Positions 1 to 8,386 are shown, counted from the stretch's first letter. The stretch is DNA of 22,773 bases from Bacteroidales bacterium (GCA_023230125.1 JALNXZ010000004.1:1-22773); one strand, 5' to 3'. Numbers and translations are program-made. Notes: a model not told the origin generated them from the letters alone.

Positions 1-1439
1 TTGTTGACATAGTTCATTTCTCCTCCATATTCTGCAATCTTGCTGTCAAGCATTTCTGCGCAACCGATGGCTCTTCCACCATTGGGGTCAAACTCATCCC
101 GGATGGCCTTCATCTCTGCCATATGTGCTTCACTGATTCCACTGTTTCCACTTTCATAATAAATGATACTCGGGTTATTGCGGTTATAGATGATGGCATC
201 ACGCATCAGCTCCTTGCGCTGCTCCCACATCCTGCCGTTTACGTCTTCTTCGGCATCTCCTACAGGCATAGCTTCAATCAAGCCAACCCTGTCACAGGAT
301 TCCACATCTTGTTTCCAAGGTGTTACATACATCCAGCGCACCAGATTTGCATTGCTTTCTATCATCAGATTGTTGCTGTAATCACTTAACCATGCCGGAA
401 CAGAAGTCCCTACTCCAGGCCAATCATTGCCGGAACGTTGCGCATAACCTTTTAGCTGCAACGCCCTGTCATTCAATTTAAATACCCCATTCGTAAATTG
501 GGTTTCCCTGAAACCGGTATGAACACGAACCAGGTCCATCACTTTTCTGCCCATCGTAATGGAGGTATTGACTTCATACAGATATCCAAATCCCCAGCTC
601 CAGAACTGAAGGTTCCTCATGCTTGCAGAAACGGTTATTACTTTGGTTTCACCTGGTTGCAATGTAACACCTTCAGATTGAAATTCGCGCACCAACAACT
701 TTTCCTTGTCACGAACCATCACGTTGAGTTTCATGGTTTTTGGCTTGTCATATTCGTTCCTGACTTCTGACTCTATATGCAATATGGCTCGTTTACCTTT
801 GATATCAAAATTATCTACATAAACGTACACACCCTTCGTTTTCAAATTACTGTACAAAGGAAGGGTTTGATAAAGCTTATTGGTTAAATGCAAAAATACG
901 TTCTTGATCAAGCCTCCATAATTGGTATTGAATGCATTGTTGTTCCATTGATAAGGTGAACCGGTAGCTCGTTCCTTGTATTTCGAGGAATTATTCACCC
1001 TGACTGCAATGACATTCTTTTTATTCCCAAATTTCACATATTTCGTCAAGTCAAACCCAAAGGCCATGACTCCATTTTCATGCAAACCAATCCATTGACC
1101 ATTTACCCACACTTCGGCAGATTGTCTTGCGCCTTCAAATTCGATAAAGACTTTCTGACTTTTATGTTCAGAAGGGATACAGAACGTCTTACGATACCAG
1201 GCTACAGTATCAGTATGTTGGTCGACGGAAACTTTAAATGCTTCTTTTTCATTGAAAGCTGCCGGCAAATTCACAGATTTCCATTTTGAATCATTATAAT
1301 TCGCTTCTTTTGCAATAGAGTCATCACCAATAAATATTTTCCAGTCCGGATTAAAATTATAGGTTGTCCGGATGGAAGCTCCAGCTGTGTTCAGGACACC
1401 CAACAAAAAAACAAAAAACAAAATCTGGATATTTTTCAT
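1..1439 (-). CDS. Secreted glycoside hydrolase family 2 enzyme, N-terminal part (truncated by window edge)
   Basis: This reading frame starts at the ATG at 1439 and stays open to the left edge, giving 479 complete codons. Residues 1 to about 21 (MKNIQILFFVFLLGVLNTAGA) form a signal peptide, so the enzyme is exported to the periplasm or cell surface. Next come a jelly-roll sugar-binding domain (about 25-210, with WYRKTF, VWVNGQWIG and NYGGLIKNVFL), an Ig-like beta-sandwich domain (about 215-320) and the start of the TIM barrel (QLKGYAQRSG, then NRNNPSIIYYESGN). This is the GH2 order seen in beta-galactosidases, beta-glucuronidases and related enzymes. The usual acid/base motif is GNE, but here residues 431-433 read GNS, with Glu429 just before. 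The barrel's second half, including the nucleophile, lies outside the window. The family call is firm. Substrate is unknown and activity is uncertain. It diverges from serS. Confidence 0.88.
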   Translation of the reverse strand, partial: MKNIQILFFVFLLGVLNTAGASIRTTYNFNPDWKIFIGDDSIAKEANYNDSKWKSVNLPAAFNEKEAFKVSVDQHTDTVAWYRKTFCIPSEHKSQKVFIEFEGARQSAEVWVNGQWIGLHENGVMAFGFDLTKYVKFGNKKNVIAVRVNNSSKYKERATGSPYQWNNNAFNTNYGGLIKNVFLHLTNKLYQTLPLYSNLKTKGVYVYVDNFDIKGKRAILHIESEVRNEYDKPKTMKLNVMVRDKEKLLVREFQSEGVTLQPGETKVITVSASMRNLQFWSWGFGYLYEVNTSITMGRKVMDLVRVHTGFRETQFTNGVFKLNDRALQLKGYAQRSGNDWPGVGTSVPAWLSDYSNNLMIESNANLVRWMYVTPWKQDVESCDRVGLIEAMPVGDAEEDVNGRMWEQRKELMRDAIIYNRNNPSIIYYESGNSGISEAHMAEMKAIRDEFDPNGGRAIGCAEMLDSKIAEYGGEMNYVN

Positions 1440-1515
1440 ACGTATATCTTTGAATATAAATTTATCTGAAAACATGCCAAAATCGAGCAAGCGACACAAA
1501 AATAAAAAAAATATC

Positions 1516-1548
1516 ATAACCCGAACTACTTATCTCGGGAAAGGTTAT
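1516..1548. repeat. Inverted repeat between GH2 and serS
   Basis: CCCGA at 1520-1524 can pair with TCGGG at 1535-1539, and ATAACC at 1516-1521 can pair with GGTTAT at 1543-1548. The two pairings compete for bases 1520-1521. The element lies between divergent promoters, about 77 bases upstream of the GH2 start. It could be an operator for either gene or a leader hairpin. No function is shown by the sequence. Confidence 0.3.
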
Positions 1549-1585
1549 AATAAAAAAGAAGGACAGAAATAAATTTCAGGCGGAT

Positions 1586-1617
1586 ATTGATTTTTCAGCG
1601 GATTGAACGTACCTTTG
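1586..1617 (+). promoter_or_regulatory. Probable serS promoter
   Basis: TACCTTTG at 1610-1617 matches the Bacteroidota -7 consensus TAnnTTTG. ATTG at 1586-1589, 20 bases upstream, matches the -33 TTTG in three of four positions. Transcription would start near 1623, leaving a leader of about 20 bases before the serS ATG. Confidence 0.55.
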
Positions 1618-1642
1618 CTGTTCATTATTAACAGACAGAGCC

Positions 1643-2914
1643 ATGCTTACCATTAAGTATATTTCAGATAATAAAGAGCTTGTTCTTATAGGGCTTGCAA
1701 AAAAGGGCTTCAAGAATATTGCACTCGTTGAAGAAGCACTTAAACTGGATGCAACACGTCGTAACGCACAGGCCAAACTGGATGCGGCTCTGGCAGAACT
1801 GAACCAATTGTCCAAATCCATCGGCCAACTGATGAAAGAAGGCAAAAAGGAAGAAGCCGACGTTGCCCGTCAGCGCACCACAGAAATCAAGGAAAGCAAC
1901 AAAGAATTGGAATCCACCATGAAATCGGCCGAAACCGGTCTTATTGATATTTTGGTGCAAATCCCCAACCTACCTCATACAAGCGTACCTCAAGGAATGC
2001 GTGCAGAAGACAATGTCGTGGAACGTATGGGCGGTATTATACCGGAACTGACAGAAGAGGCCCTTCCCCACTGGGAACTGGCTAAAATCTATGATATCAT
2101 AGATTTTGAACTCGGTGTCAAAATCACAGGCGCAGGTTTTCCTGTATACAAAGGAAAAGGAGCCCGCCTGCAACGTGCACTCATCAACTTCTTCCTGGAC
2201 AATGCCCGCGAAGCCGGTTATCTCGAAATTCAGCCGCCTTATATGGTTAATGCAACTTCCGGTTACGGTACAGGCCAATTGCCGGACAAGGAAGATCAAA
2301 TGTATCACGCAACGTTGGACGATTTTTATCTGATACCTACGGCAGAAGTTCCTGTCACCAACATTTACCGTGACGTCATCCTGAACGAGAAAGACCTGCC
2401 CATCAAGAATACCGCATACTCCGCCTGCTTCCGCCGTGAAGCCGGTTCCTATGGAAAAGACGTACGTGGTTTGAATCGTTTACACCAATTCGACAAAGTC
2501 GAAATCGTCCGCATCGACACACCTGAACATTCTTATGAATCACTCAAGGAAATGGTTGATTACGTACAGACTTTGGTGGACAAACTAGAATTACCCTGGA
2601 GAATTTTACGTCTTTGCGGCGGTGACATGAGTTTCACTTCTGCCATCACTTTTGATTTCGAAGTATTCTCTGCAGCACAGAAACGCTGGTTGGAAGTCAG
2701 CTCTGTCTCAAACTTCGAAAGCTATCAGGCCAACCGTCTGAAATGCCGATACAAGGGTGAATCGGGCAAACCGCAACTTTGCCATACCTTAAATGGCAGC
2801 GCATTGGCTTTGCCACGTATCGTCGCTGCGTTGTTGGAAAATAACCAGACACCTGAAGGTATCCGCATCCCGAAGGCATTGGTCCCCTATATCGGTTTTG
2901 ACATCATCAAATAG
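1643..2914 (+). CDS. serS: Seryl-tRNA synthetase
   Basis: SerS charges tRNA(Ser), and also tRNA(Sec) where present, with serine in the cytoplasm. The 423-residue length is normal for bacterial SerS. Residues about 1-105 are the coiled-coil tRNA-binding arm, rich in Lys, Glu and Ala. The class II catalytic core follows, with the serine/ATP-site motif TAEVPVTN starting at Thr233, motif 2 (FRREAGSYGKDVRGLNRLHQF, Phe263 onward) and motif 3 (NGSALALPRIVAALLEN, from Asn384, with Arg392). The ATG at 1643 gives the expected family N-terminus and sits about 20 bases after a likely transcription start. The gene appears monocistronic: a terminator-like hairpin follows the stop, and the gene downstream belongs to a different functional set. 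No key residue appears to be missing. Confidence 0.98.
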   Translation: MLTIKYISDNKELVLIGLAKKGFKNIALVEEALKLDATRRNAQAKLDAALAELNQLSKSIGQLMKEGKKEEADVARQRTTEIKESNKELESTMKSAETGLIDILVQIPNLPHTSVPQGMRAEDNVVERMGGIIPELTEEALPHWELAKIYDIIDFELGVKITGAGFPVYKGKGARLQRALINFFLDNAREAGYLEIQPPYMVNATSGYGTGQLPDKEDQMYHATLDDFYLIPTAEVPVTNIYRDVILNEKDLPIKNTAYSACFRREAGSYGKDVRGLNRLHQFDKVEIVRIDTPEHSYESLKEMVDYVQTLVDKLELPWRILRLCGGDMSFTSAITFDFEVFSAAQKRWLEVSSVSNFESYQANRLKCRYKGESGKPQLCHTLNGSALALPRIVAALLENNQTPEGIRIPKALVPYIGFDIIK

Positions 2915-2930
2915 ATTTCGCTATTCTGCA

Positions 2931-2955
2931 GAAAGCTCTTAACGAGCGCTTTTTT
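2931..2955 (+). terminator. Probable intrinsic terminator of serS
   Basis: Seventeen bases after the serS stop, AAAG-CTC (2932-2938) pairs with GAG (2944-2946) and CTTT (2949-2952) around a TTAAC loop, with a two-base bulge. A T-run follows to 2955. The stem is imperfect, so the call is moderate. Confidence 0.5.
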
Positions 2956-3012
2956 CCTTTTGTCCAGTATTGGAAGGACACATTTTAGGGAGGTTTTCAA
3001 AATTATTTTTGC

Positions 3013-4431
3013 ATGAAGCATCTTGTATTTCTTATTTTGGCTTTCAGTATAGGTAGTTTTGTTCAGGCTCAGACATTGAGTCAGGCTAAATCAATATATG
3101 CAAAAGGAGACTATAAGAAGGCACTTCCTGTTTTCAAACAAGAACTCGAAAAAAGGCCTAAAAATGCCAGTTTGAATTTATGGTATGGCGCTTGTTTACT
3201 GGAAACAGGAAATCCAAAAGCATCCCTGCCACATTTACAAATCGCAGCAGCAAAAGAACTTCCCGAAGCTGACAGATATCTGGCCAAATATTATCTGAAA
3301 TCATACGCACCAGACACAGCACTGATTTACATTGACAAATATTTGGATGATCCTAGGATTGATGAAGATAAAAAGGAATCCGGGCAAGTGCTGAAAACAT
3401 CCATCGAAGCAATCATCGAACAATTTCAGCGAATTGAAGATGTTTGTTTCATTGATAGCATTGTGGTACCTAAGACAGAATTATATTCAACAATCAAACT
3501 TTCCAAAGAAGCAGGTCTCTTTATGCCGGCCAACAAAGCCTTTCCGGAAATCCCGGCATCAGCCGGAAGTGCCTACTTCCCGGAACGGAATGACAGAGCA
3601 TTCTTTGCAAGCCCGATTTCCGGAAATAATCTAGACATCGTAGCCCGTCACCGTACCCTCAATAACTGGGGAGAAGATGAACCATTACCGGCAACCATCA
3701 ACACGGAAGCGGATGAATGCAATCCTTATTATCTGACGGACGGAGTAACCCTCTATTTTGCCTCAAACAGGAAGGGTTCCATGGGAGGATACGATCTATT
3801 TGTTACCAGACTGAACAGTTCAAATAACACCTATTTGTTACCAGACCAGTTAAACATGCCATTCAACTCTTCTGCCAACGATTATTTTCTAATCATTGAC
3901 GAATCGGCAAAAAGGGGTTATTTGGCCACAGACAGGAACCAACCCAAAAATTATGTTGCCATATATACCTTTATTCCCAGTCGAACCAGAAAGCTGTTGC
4001 AAGGCAAAAGCATCAAAGAGCTCGAGGACTTCGCACAAATTCGTTCCATCAAGGCTACACAAAAAGGAAAGAATCTAGACTCTTTGTTACAGGACAGCTC
4101 GACTCCCATTTTGACAACTGTCCATGAAAATGAACCTGATATCATTTTCATCATCAATGATACGCTACAATACAGTAAGGAAAGTGATTTTCAATCAGAT
4201 GAAGCTAGAAAAGAATACATTTCCTACCGTTCCACCTATCAAAAGTGCACCAAGTCTCAAATACAACTGGAAGAGAAAAGAGCTCAATACCTGCAAGCCA
4301 GTCCGGAAGGACAGAAACAACTCAGCACAGAAATTTTGCTATTAGAATCTGACATACTGAAAGTTAAGAAATGGCTTCCAGAAATGGAGAAAAGAGTTCG
4401 TAATCTTGAGATTACAAGAATTTCAAAATAA
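3013..4431 (+). CDS. Secreted TPR / PD40 (WD40-like) repeat protein
   Basis: The protein has 472 residues. Residues 1-20 (MKHLVFLILAFSIGSFVQAQ) are a signal peptide, so it works in the periplasm or envelope. Residues about 21-125 form TPR-like helical repeats (AKSIYAKGDYKKALPVFKQELEKRP, then LWYGACLLETGNPKASLPHL). Residues about 180-310 carry PD40 beta-propeller-like repeats with the typical pieces YFPERNDRAFFAS, LYFASNRKGSMGGYDLF and GYLATDRN. The C-terminal third (about 400-472) is charged and probably a coiled coil. The combination resembles Bacteroidota OmpA/PorE-type envelope proteins without a recognisable OmpA peptidoglycan-binding domain. It leads a plus-strand set, 59 bases ahead of nfeD. 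The exact function is unknown. A -7-like box (TATTTTTG, 3004-3011) lies directly against the start codon. Confidence 0.85.
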   Translation: MKHLVFLILAFSIGSFVQAQTLSQAKSIYAKGDYKKALPVFKQELEKRPKNASLNLWYGACLLETGNPKASLPHLQIAAAKELPEADRYLAKYYLKSYAPDTALIYIDKYLDDPRIDEDKKESGQVLKTSIEAIIEQFQRIEDVCFIDSIVVPKTELYSTIKLSKEAGLFMPANKAFPEIPASAGSAYFPERNDRAFFASPISGNNLDIVARHRTLNNWGEDEPLPATINTEADECNPYYLTDGVTLYFASNRKGSMGGYDLFVTRLNSSNNTYLLPDQLNMPFNSSANDYFLIIDESAKRGYLATDRNQPKNYVAIYTFIPSRTRKLLQGKSIKELEDFAQIRSIKATQKGKNLDSLLQDSSTPILTTVHENEPDIIFIINDTLQYSKESDFQSDEARKEYISYRSTYQKCTKSQIQLEEKRAQYLQASPEGQKQLSTEILLLESDILKVKKWLPEMEKRVRNLEITRISK

Positions 4432-4490
4432 GATAGTTTACTTACGTATTTCCAAAAAAAAACGTATCTTTCCATAAAATTTTCCAAAAA

Positions 4491-4967
4491 ATGGATTTGA
4501 TACTTATTATAGGACTTATTATCCTTGGAATTTTCTTCATGATTATTGAAGTTTATTTGATCCCCGGCATTTCAATTGCAGGAATCGGTGGAGTTGCTTG
4601 TATGGCTGGAGGTATCATTATGGCCTATAGACATCTTGGAACAGGTCTCGGTACATTAACATTGGCTATTTCAGTTTTGGTACTCGGAATTGTACTTTAT
4701 TGGTTTTTTAAGTCAAAAACCTTGGACAAAATGGCGCTCAAGTCTGAAATCAATTCAAAGACCGAACCTTTTCAAGGGCTAAATGTTTCTGTAGGAGATA
4801 CGGGCGTAACCATATCACGACTTGCTCCCATCGGAAAAGTCTTAGTCAAAGGGAAAGCCATCGAAGGCCGTTCTGAAAATGAGATGATTGATGAAAACAC
4901 ACCCATTATCGTTACTGAAGTCGGCACCTACAATGTCCTTGTCCGTGTAAATAAAGAGAAACAATAA
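4491..4967 (+). CDS. NfeD-like integral membrane protein
   Basis: The protein has 158 residues with three hydrophobic segments at about 3-24, 28-46 and 52-73, then a soluble region (about 90-158, with GLNVSVGDTGVTISRLAPIGKVLVKGKAIEG) that fits the small OB-fold domain of NfeD proteins. It is the short form, without the ClpP-like serine protease domain of long NfeD proteins. NfeD genes are characteristically coupled to flotillin/stomatin genes, and here floA follows after 22 bases, which strongly supports the call. The protein likely acts with FloA in membrane microdomains. Upstream, a box TATCTTTC (4465-4472) matches the Bacteroidota -7 consensus except for its last base, so an internal promoter is possible in addition to read-through from the preceding gene. 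Confidence 0.88.
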   Translation: MDLILIIGLIILGIFFMIIEVYLIPGISIAGIGGVACMAGGIIMAYRHLGTGLGTLTLAISVLVLGIVLYWFFKSKTLDKMALKSEINSKTEPFQGLNVSVGDTGVTISRLAPIGKVLVKGKAIEGRSENEMIDENTPIIVTEVGTYNVLVRVNKEKQ

Positions 4968-4989
4968 CAATCCTTATAAAAAATACATT

Positions 4990-5961
4990 ATGGTTGCAAC
5001 ACTATTAATTATCCTCATCGTATTGGTCGTAATAATGTTTTTTTATTACGTACCTTTCTTCTTGTGGTTATCCGCAAAAGTAACAGGAGTGAACATTTCA
5101 CTGATACAGCTCTTTTTGATGCGTATCCGAAAGGTTCCACCCCAAAAAATTGTCAATGCCCTGATTGAAGGACACAAGGCCGGCTTGAGAGATCTGAAGC
5201 GTGACGAACTGGAAGCTCACTTCCTGGCAGGCGGTCACATCGAAAAAGTAGTACATGCCATGGTTTCAGCTTCCAAAGCAAATATCGACCTTCCCTTCCA
5301 GATGGCTACGGCCATCGACTTGGCAGGACGTGATGTTTTCCAAGCCGTACAAATGTCTGTAAATCCAAAAATTATAGACACACCTCCCGTAGCAGCTATG
5401 GCCATTAACGGTATTCAGCTGATTGCCCGTGCCCGTGTAACCGTTCGTGCAAACATCCGCCAGTTGGTTGGTGGTGCAGGCGAAGAAACCATTCTGGCAC
5501 GTGTCGGAGAAGGCATCATATCGGCCATCGGCTCTGCCGATTCCCACAAAGACGTACTGGAGCACCCAGATTCCATTTCCAAAATGGTTTTAAAAAAGGG
5601 ACTTGATGCCGGTACTGCTTTTGAAATCCTTTCCATCGACATTGCCGACATTGACGTAGGCAAGAACATCGGTGCTGAATTGCAGATGGACCAGGCCAAT
5701 GCCGACAAGAATATAGCCCAGGCAAAAGCAGAGGAACGTCGCGCCATGGCCGTTGCTCTTGAACAAGAAATGATAGCCAAAGCACAGGAAGCCCGTGCGA
5801 AAGTGATCGACGCAGAGGCTGAAGTTCCAAAAGCCATGGCCGAAGCTTTCCGCAGTGGGAATCTCGGTATCATGGATTATTACAAAATGAAAAATATTGT
5901 TTCGGACACCAACATGCGGGAAGCCATATCGAAACCCTGCACCAAAAACGAATCAAAGTAA
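4990..5961 (+). CDS. floA: Flotillin-like protein FloA
   Basis: This 323-residue protein matches the FloA (UPF0365) family, which scaffolds membrane microdomains. An N-terminal hydrophobic hairpin (about 3-30) anchors it. The conserved body follows: NISLIQLFLMRIRKVPP, NALIEGHKAGL, LEAHFLAGGHIEKVVHAMVSA, a PHB-like core with VRANIRQLVGGAGEETILARVGEGI, and GTAFEILSIDIADIDVGKNIGAELQ. The C-terminal third is a long Ala/Glu/Lys-rich helix (about 235-290, with QANADKNIAQAKAEERRAMA), typical of flotillin coiled coils. Length and order match the family closely. It sits 22 bases after nfeD and 10 bases before the nucleoside phosphorylase, so it is almost certainly co-transcribed with both. Confidence 0.96.
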   Translation: MVATLLIILIVLVVIMFFYYVPFFLWLSAKVTGVNISLIQLFLMRIRKVPPQKIVNALIEGHKAGLRDLKRDELEAHFLAGGHIEKVVHAMVSASKANIDLPFQMATAIDLAGRDVFQAVQMSVNPKIIDTPPVAAMAINGIQLIARARVTVRANIRQLVGGAGEETILARVGEGIISAIGSADSHKDVLEHPDSISKMVLKKGLDAGTAFEILSIDIADIDVGKNIGAELQMDQANADKNIAQAKAEERRAMAVALEQEMIAKAQEARAKVIDAEAEVPKAMAEAFRSGNLGIMDYYKMKNIVSDTNMREAISKPCTKNESK

Positions 5962-5971
5962 CAGCATAAAG

Positions 5972-6841
5972 ATGAAAATCTTTCCGGCATCAGAACTCCT
6001 TATAAATGCAGATGGAACCATATTTCATCTGCATTTAAAATCTGAACAAATATCAGACACAATCTTATTGGTCGGTGACCCGGGGCGTGTCGATATGATT
6101 GCAGGTTTTCTGCATGACATTGAATGCCGGGTATCAAATCGCGAATTTATCACCATCACCGGTTGGTACAAGGACAAACGCATTTCTGTCGTAGGCACAG
6201 GCATCGGTACGGACAATATTGATATCGTCCTCAACGAACTGGATGCCATAGCAAACATAGACCTCAGCACCAGAACAGAGAATCCTGTAAAGAAGTCGCT
6301 GACTTTCATCCGAATAGGAACCTGCGGTGGTATGCAAGCGGATCTTCCGGTCGGGAGTTTTCTCATTTCCGAAAAATCCATTGGTTTTGACGGTGTCCTC
6401 AACTTTTATGCAGGCCGTAACGAGGTTTGCGACCTTGACTTTGAAAAAGCCTTTTGCCAACAGATGGAATGGCCGGAACAAATGGCTGCACCTTACGTCA
6501 TTTCAGCCAATCCAGAATTGGTGGAACGCATCGGCCGGGATGACATGCATCGCGGTGTGACCATTTCAGCCAACGGCTTCTACGGACCACAAGGACGAGC
6601 GTTGCGTATTCCCCTGGCCAAACCCGATATGAATGCCAAACTGGAGCGTTTCAAATACGGAAAATATCGCATCACCAATTACGAAATGGAGAGTTCGGCT
6701 GTTGCCGGCCTATCAGCATTATTGGGACATAAGGCCATGACCGTATGCTTAGTCATCGCCAATCGCCTGGCCCAAAATGCCAAAACCGATTATCAGACAG
6801 CCATGCATGAATTGATCGAAAAAGTTCTGGAAAGATTATAA
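5972..6841 (+). CDS. Nucleoside phosphorylase, uridine-phosphorylase type
   Basis: The enzyme splits a (deoxy)nucleoside with phosphate into base and (deoxy)ribose-1-phosphate, feeding salvage in the cytoplasm. From the ATG at 5972 it has 289 residues. The PNP/UDP family motifs are present: phosphate-site GDPGRV from Gly35, VVGTGIGTDNI, RIGTCGGMQADLPVGS from Arg114, and the ribose-binding stretch YEMESSAVAGLSALLG with Glu238, Met239 and Glu240. It resembles uridine phosphorylase more than adenosine- or methylthioadenosine-specific relatives, but base preference cannot be read safely. An in-frame upstream start at 5897 is rejected because it would overlap floA by 65 bases and add a low-complexity tail. 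The gene is 10 bases after floA and 3 bases before mnmE, so translation is probably coupled. Confidence 0.9.
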   Translation: MKIFPASELLINADGTIFHLHLKSEQISDTILLVGDPGRVDMIAGFLHDIECRVSNREFITITGWYKDKRISVVGTGIGTDNIDIVLNELDAIANIDLSTRTENPVKKSLTFIRIGTCGGMQADLPVGSFLISEKSIGFDGVLNFYAGRNEVCDLDFEKAFCQQMEWPEQMAAPYVISANPELVERIGRDDMHRGVTISANGFYGPQGRALRIPLAKPDMNAKLERFKYGKYRITNYEMESSAVAGLSALLGHKAMTVCLVIANRLAQNAKTDYQTAMHELIEKVLERL

Positions 6842-6844
6842 AAA

Positions 6845-8239
6845 ATGAACGAAGAAACTATTTGTGCCATTTGTACAGCACCCGGAATGGGGGCTATCGC
6901 TGTAATCCGCATTTCCGGTCCTGAAGCCTTTTCCATCTCCGACAAGATTTTCAAGGCAGCATCGGCTACTAAAAGCATTTCCAATGCCGAAGACCATACG
7001 GTACTGCTTGGCAACATCCACCAGGAGGAACGGATCATCGATGAAGTCGTTGCCACCATCTTCCGAAACCCACACTCTTATACCGGTGAAGACATCGTGG
7101 AATTTTCATGCCACGGTTCAGTCTATATCCAGCAAAAGATCATACAGATTCTGATCAAGAATGGCTGTCGTATGGCAGAACCGGGTGAATATTCCAGGCG
7201 AGCCTTTACAAACAGGAAAATGGATCTTTCCCAGGCCGAAGCCGTAGCAGACCTGATTGCATCCACTTCCGCCTCCAACCACAAACTGGCCATGCAACAA
7301 ATGCGCGGCGGCTTTTCCCGCGAATTGGACAAGCTCCGAAACGACTTGCTCCATTTCGTCACCATGATAGAGCTTGAGCTTGATTTCAGTGAAGAAGAAG
7401 TGGAATTTGCCAACAGAAAAGACTTGAATGAACTGGCCGAAAAACTGGAAAAGCATCTGCACAAACTCACAGACTCCTTCCGTCTCGGAAATGCCCTCAA
7501 AAATGGAATTCCGGTCGCTATCGTCGGAGAAACCAATGCCGGAAAATCGACACTTCTGAACAAGCTCCTGAACGAAGACCGCGCCATCGTTTCAGCGATA
7601 AGCGGCACTACCCGCGATGTCATTGAAGACACCGTCAACATCAACGGCCTCACCTTCCGTTTCATCGACACAGCCGGCCTCCGTCAATCCACACAGGATG
7701 AAATTGAGAAGTTAGGCATCGAACGCACCTATCAGAAAATCGAACAAGCCCACATTGTCCTTTGGGTCATAGACTCCACCATGGTAAGCGAACACATCGA
7801 ATGGATGGCAGGAAAAATCATCCCCCGAACTAAGGACAAAAGCCTCATCATCATCTTCAACAAGTCTGACAAGATTTCCAAAGACGAGCAGCTGGTTTTG
7901 GATGATCTTTTCAAAATCTACTCCAAGAACCGCATTCACATTTCAGCCAAGAAAGGCGAAAATTTGGATATCCTACGGGGAAAGTTACTTGAAATAGCAG
8001 GACTTCCAGACCTGGAACGCCAAGATATTGTAGTGACCAATCTCCGGCATTACGAAGCCCTCACACTCGCTCACGAAGCCATTTTGCGTGTTCAGCAAGG
8101 CCTTCACGACAACCATTCCAGCGAATTCCTCTCCCAGGACATCCGCGAATGTCTGCATCATTTGGGGCAGATTACAGGGGTTATTACGTCGGATGAGGTT
8201 TTGCAAAATATCTTCAAGAATTTCTGTATTGGGAAATAG
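6845..8239 (+). CDS. mnmE: tRNA modification GTPase MnmE (TrmE)
   Basis: With MnmG, MnmE makes the cmnm5 group on wobble uridine 34 of certain tRNAs. The 464-residue length is normal. The N-terminal tetrahydrofolate-binding domain (about 1-120) begins ETICAICTAPGMGAIAVIRISG. A helical domain surrounds a G domain with all motifs: G1 GETNAGKST (228-236), G2 TTRD (255-258), G3 DTAG (275-278) and G4 NKSD (339-342). The C-terminus ends FCIGK, the CxGK signature with catalytic Cys461. It is the last gene of the set, 3 bases after the nucleoside phosphorylase, and it converges on the histidine kinase. I see no clear terminator in the 147 bases between them. Confidence 0.98.
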   Translation: MNEETICAICTAPGMGAIAVIRISGPEAFSISDKIFKAASATKSISNAEDHTVLLGNIHQEERIIDEVVATIFRNPHSYTGEDIVEFSCHGSVYIQQKIIQILIKNGCRMAEPGEYSRRAFTNRKMDLSQAEAVADLIASTSASNHKLAMQQMRGGFSRELDKLRNDLLHFVTMIELELDFSEEEVEFANRKDLNELAEKLEKHLHKLTDSFRLGNALKNGIPVAIVGETNAGKSTLLNKLLNEDRAIVSAISGTTRDVIEDTVNINGLTFRFIDTAGLRQSTQDEIEKLGIERTYQKIEQAHIVLWVIDSTMVSEHIEWMAGKIIPRTKDKSLIIIFNKSDKISKDEQLVLDDLFKIYSKNRIHISAKKGENLDILRGKLLEIAGLPDLERQDIVVTNLRHYEALTLAHEAILRVQQGLHDNHSSEFLSQDIRECLHHLGQITGVITSDEVLQNIFKNFCIGK

Positions 8240-8368
8240 TTGTGGTCTGCGTCTTTTGGGTAAATGAATATATCCGTTTTTCCTGAGTACTCTTTTCAGA
8301 TATGTTTTCGTGTCAGTTTTAATTTAAGGACCTCGTATTCACTTGACCGCTCTTTGCTATATTACATA

Positions 8369-8382
8369 TTAGCATACGGTAA
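8369..8382. repeat. Inverted repeat flanking the histidine kinase, left copy
   Basis: TTAGCATACGGTAA here matches the reverse complement of 10345-10358 (TTAGCATACAGTGA) in 12 of 14 positions, including nine consecutive bases. The pair brackets the kinase gene. It could be the ends of an inserted unit, copies of a dispersed repeat, or chance. Confidence 0.4.
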
Positions 8383-8386
8383 TTTC

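Noticed and set aside
1372..1572. A 66-codon plus-strand frame between GH2 and serS
   Set aside because: It is Lys/Asn-rich low-complexity translation of AT-rich intergenic DNA and overlaps the GH2 signal peptide coding region on the other strand.
5415..5873. A 152-codon minus-strand frame inside floA
   Set aside because: It lies wholly inside the well-supported floA gene and has the Ser/Ala/Arg-rich composition of an antisense shadow.
7123..7671. A 182-codon minus-strand frame inside mnmE
   Set aside because: It is antisense to a complete MnmE with all GTPase motifs, and its Ser/Arg-rich translation matches no known family.
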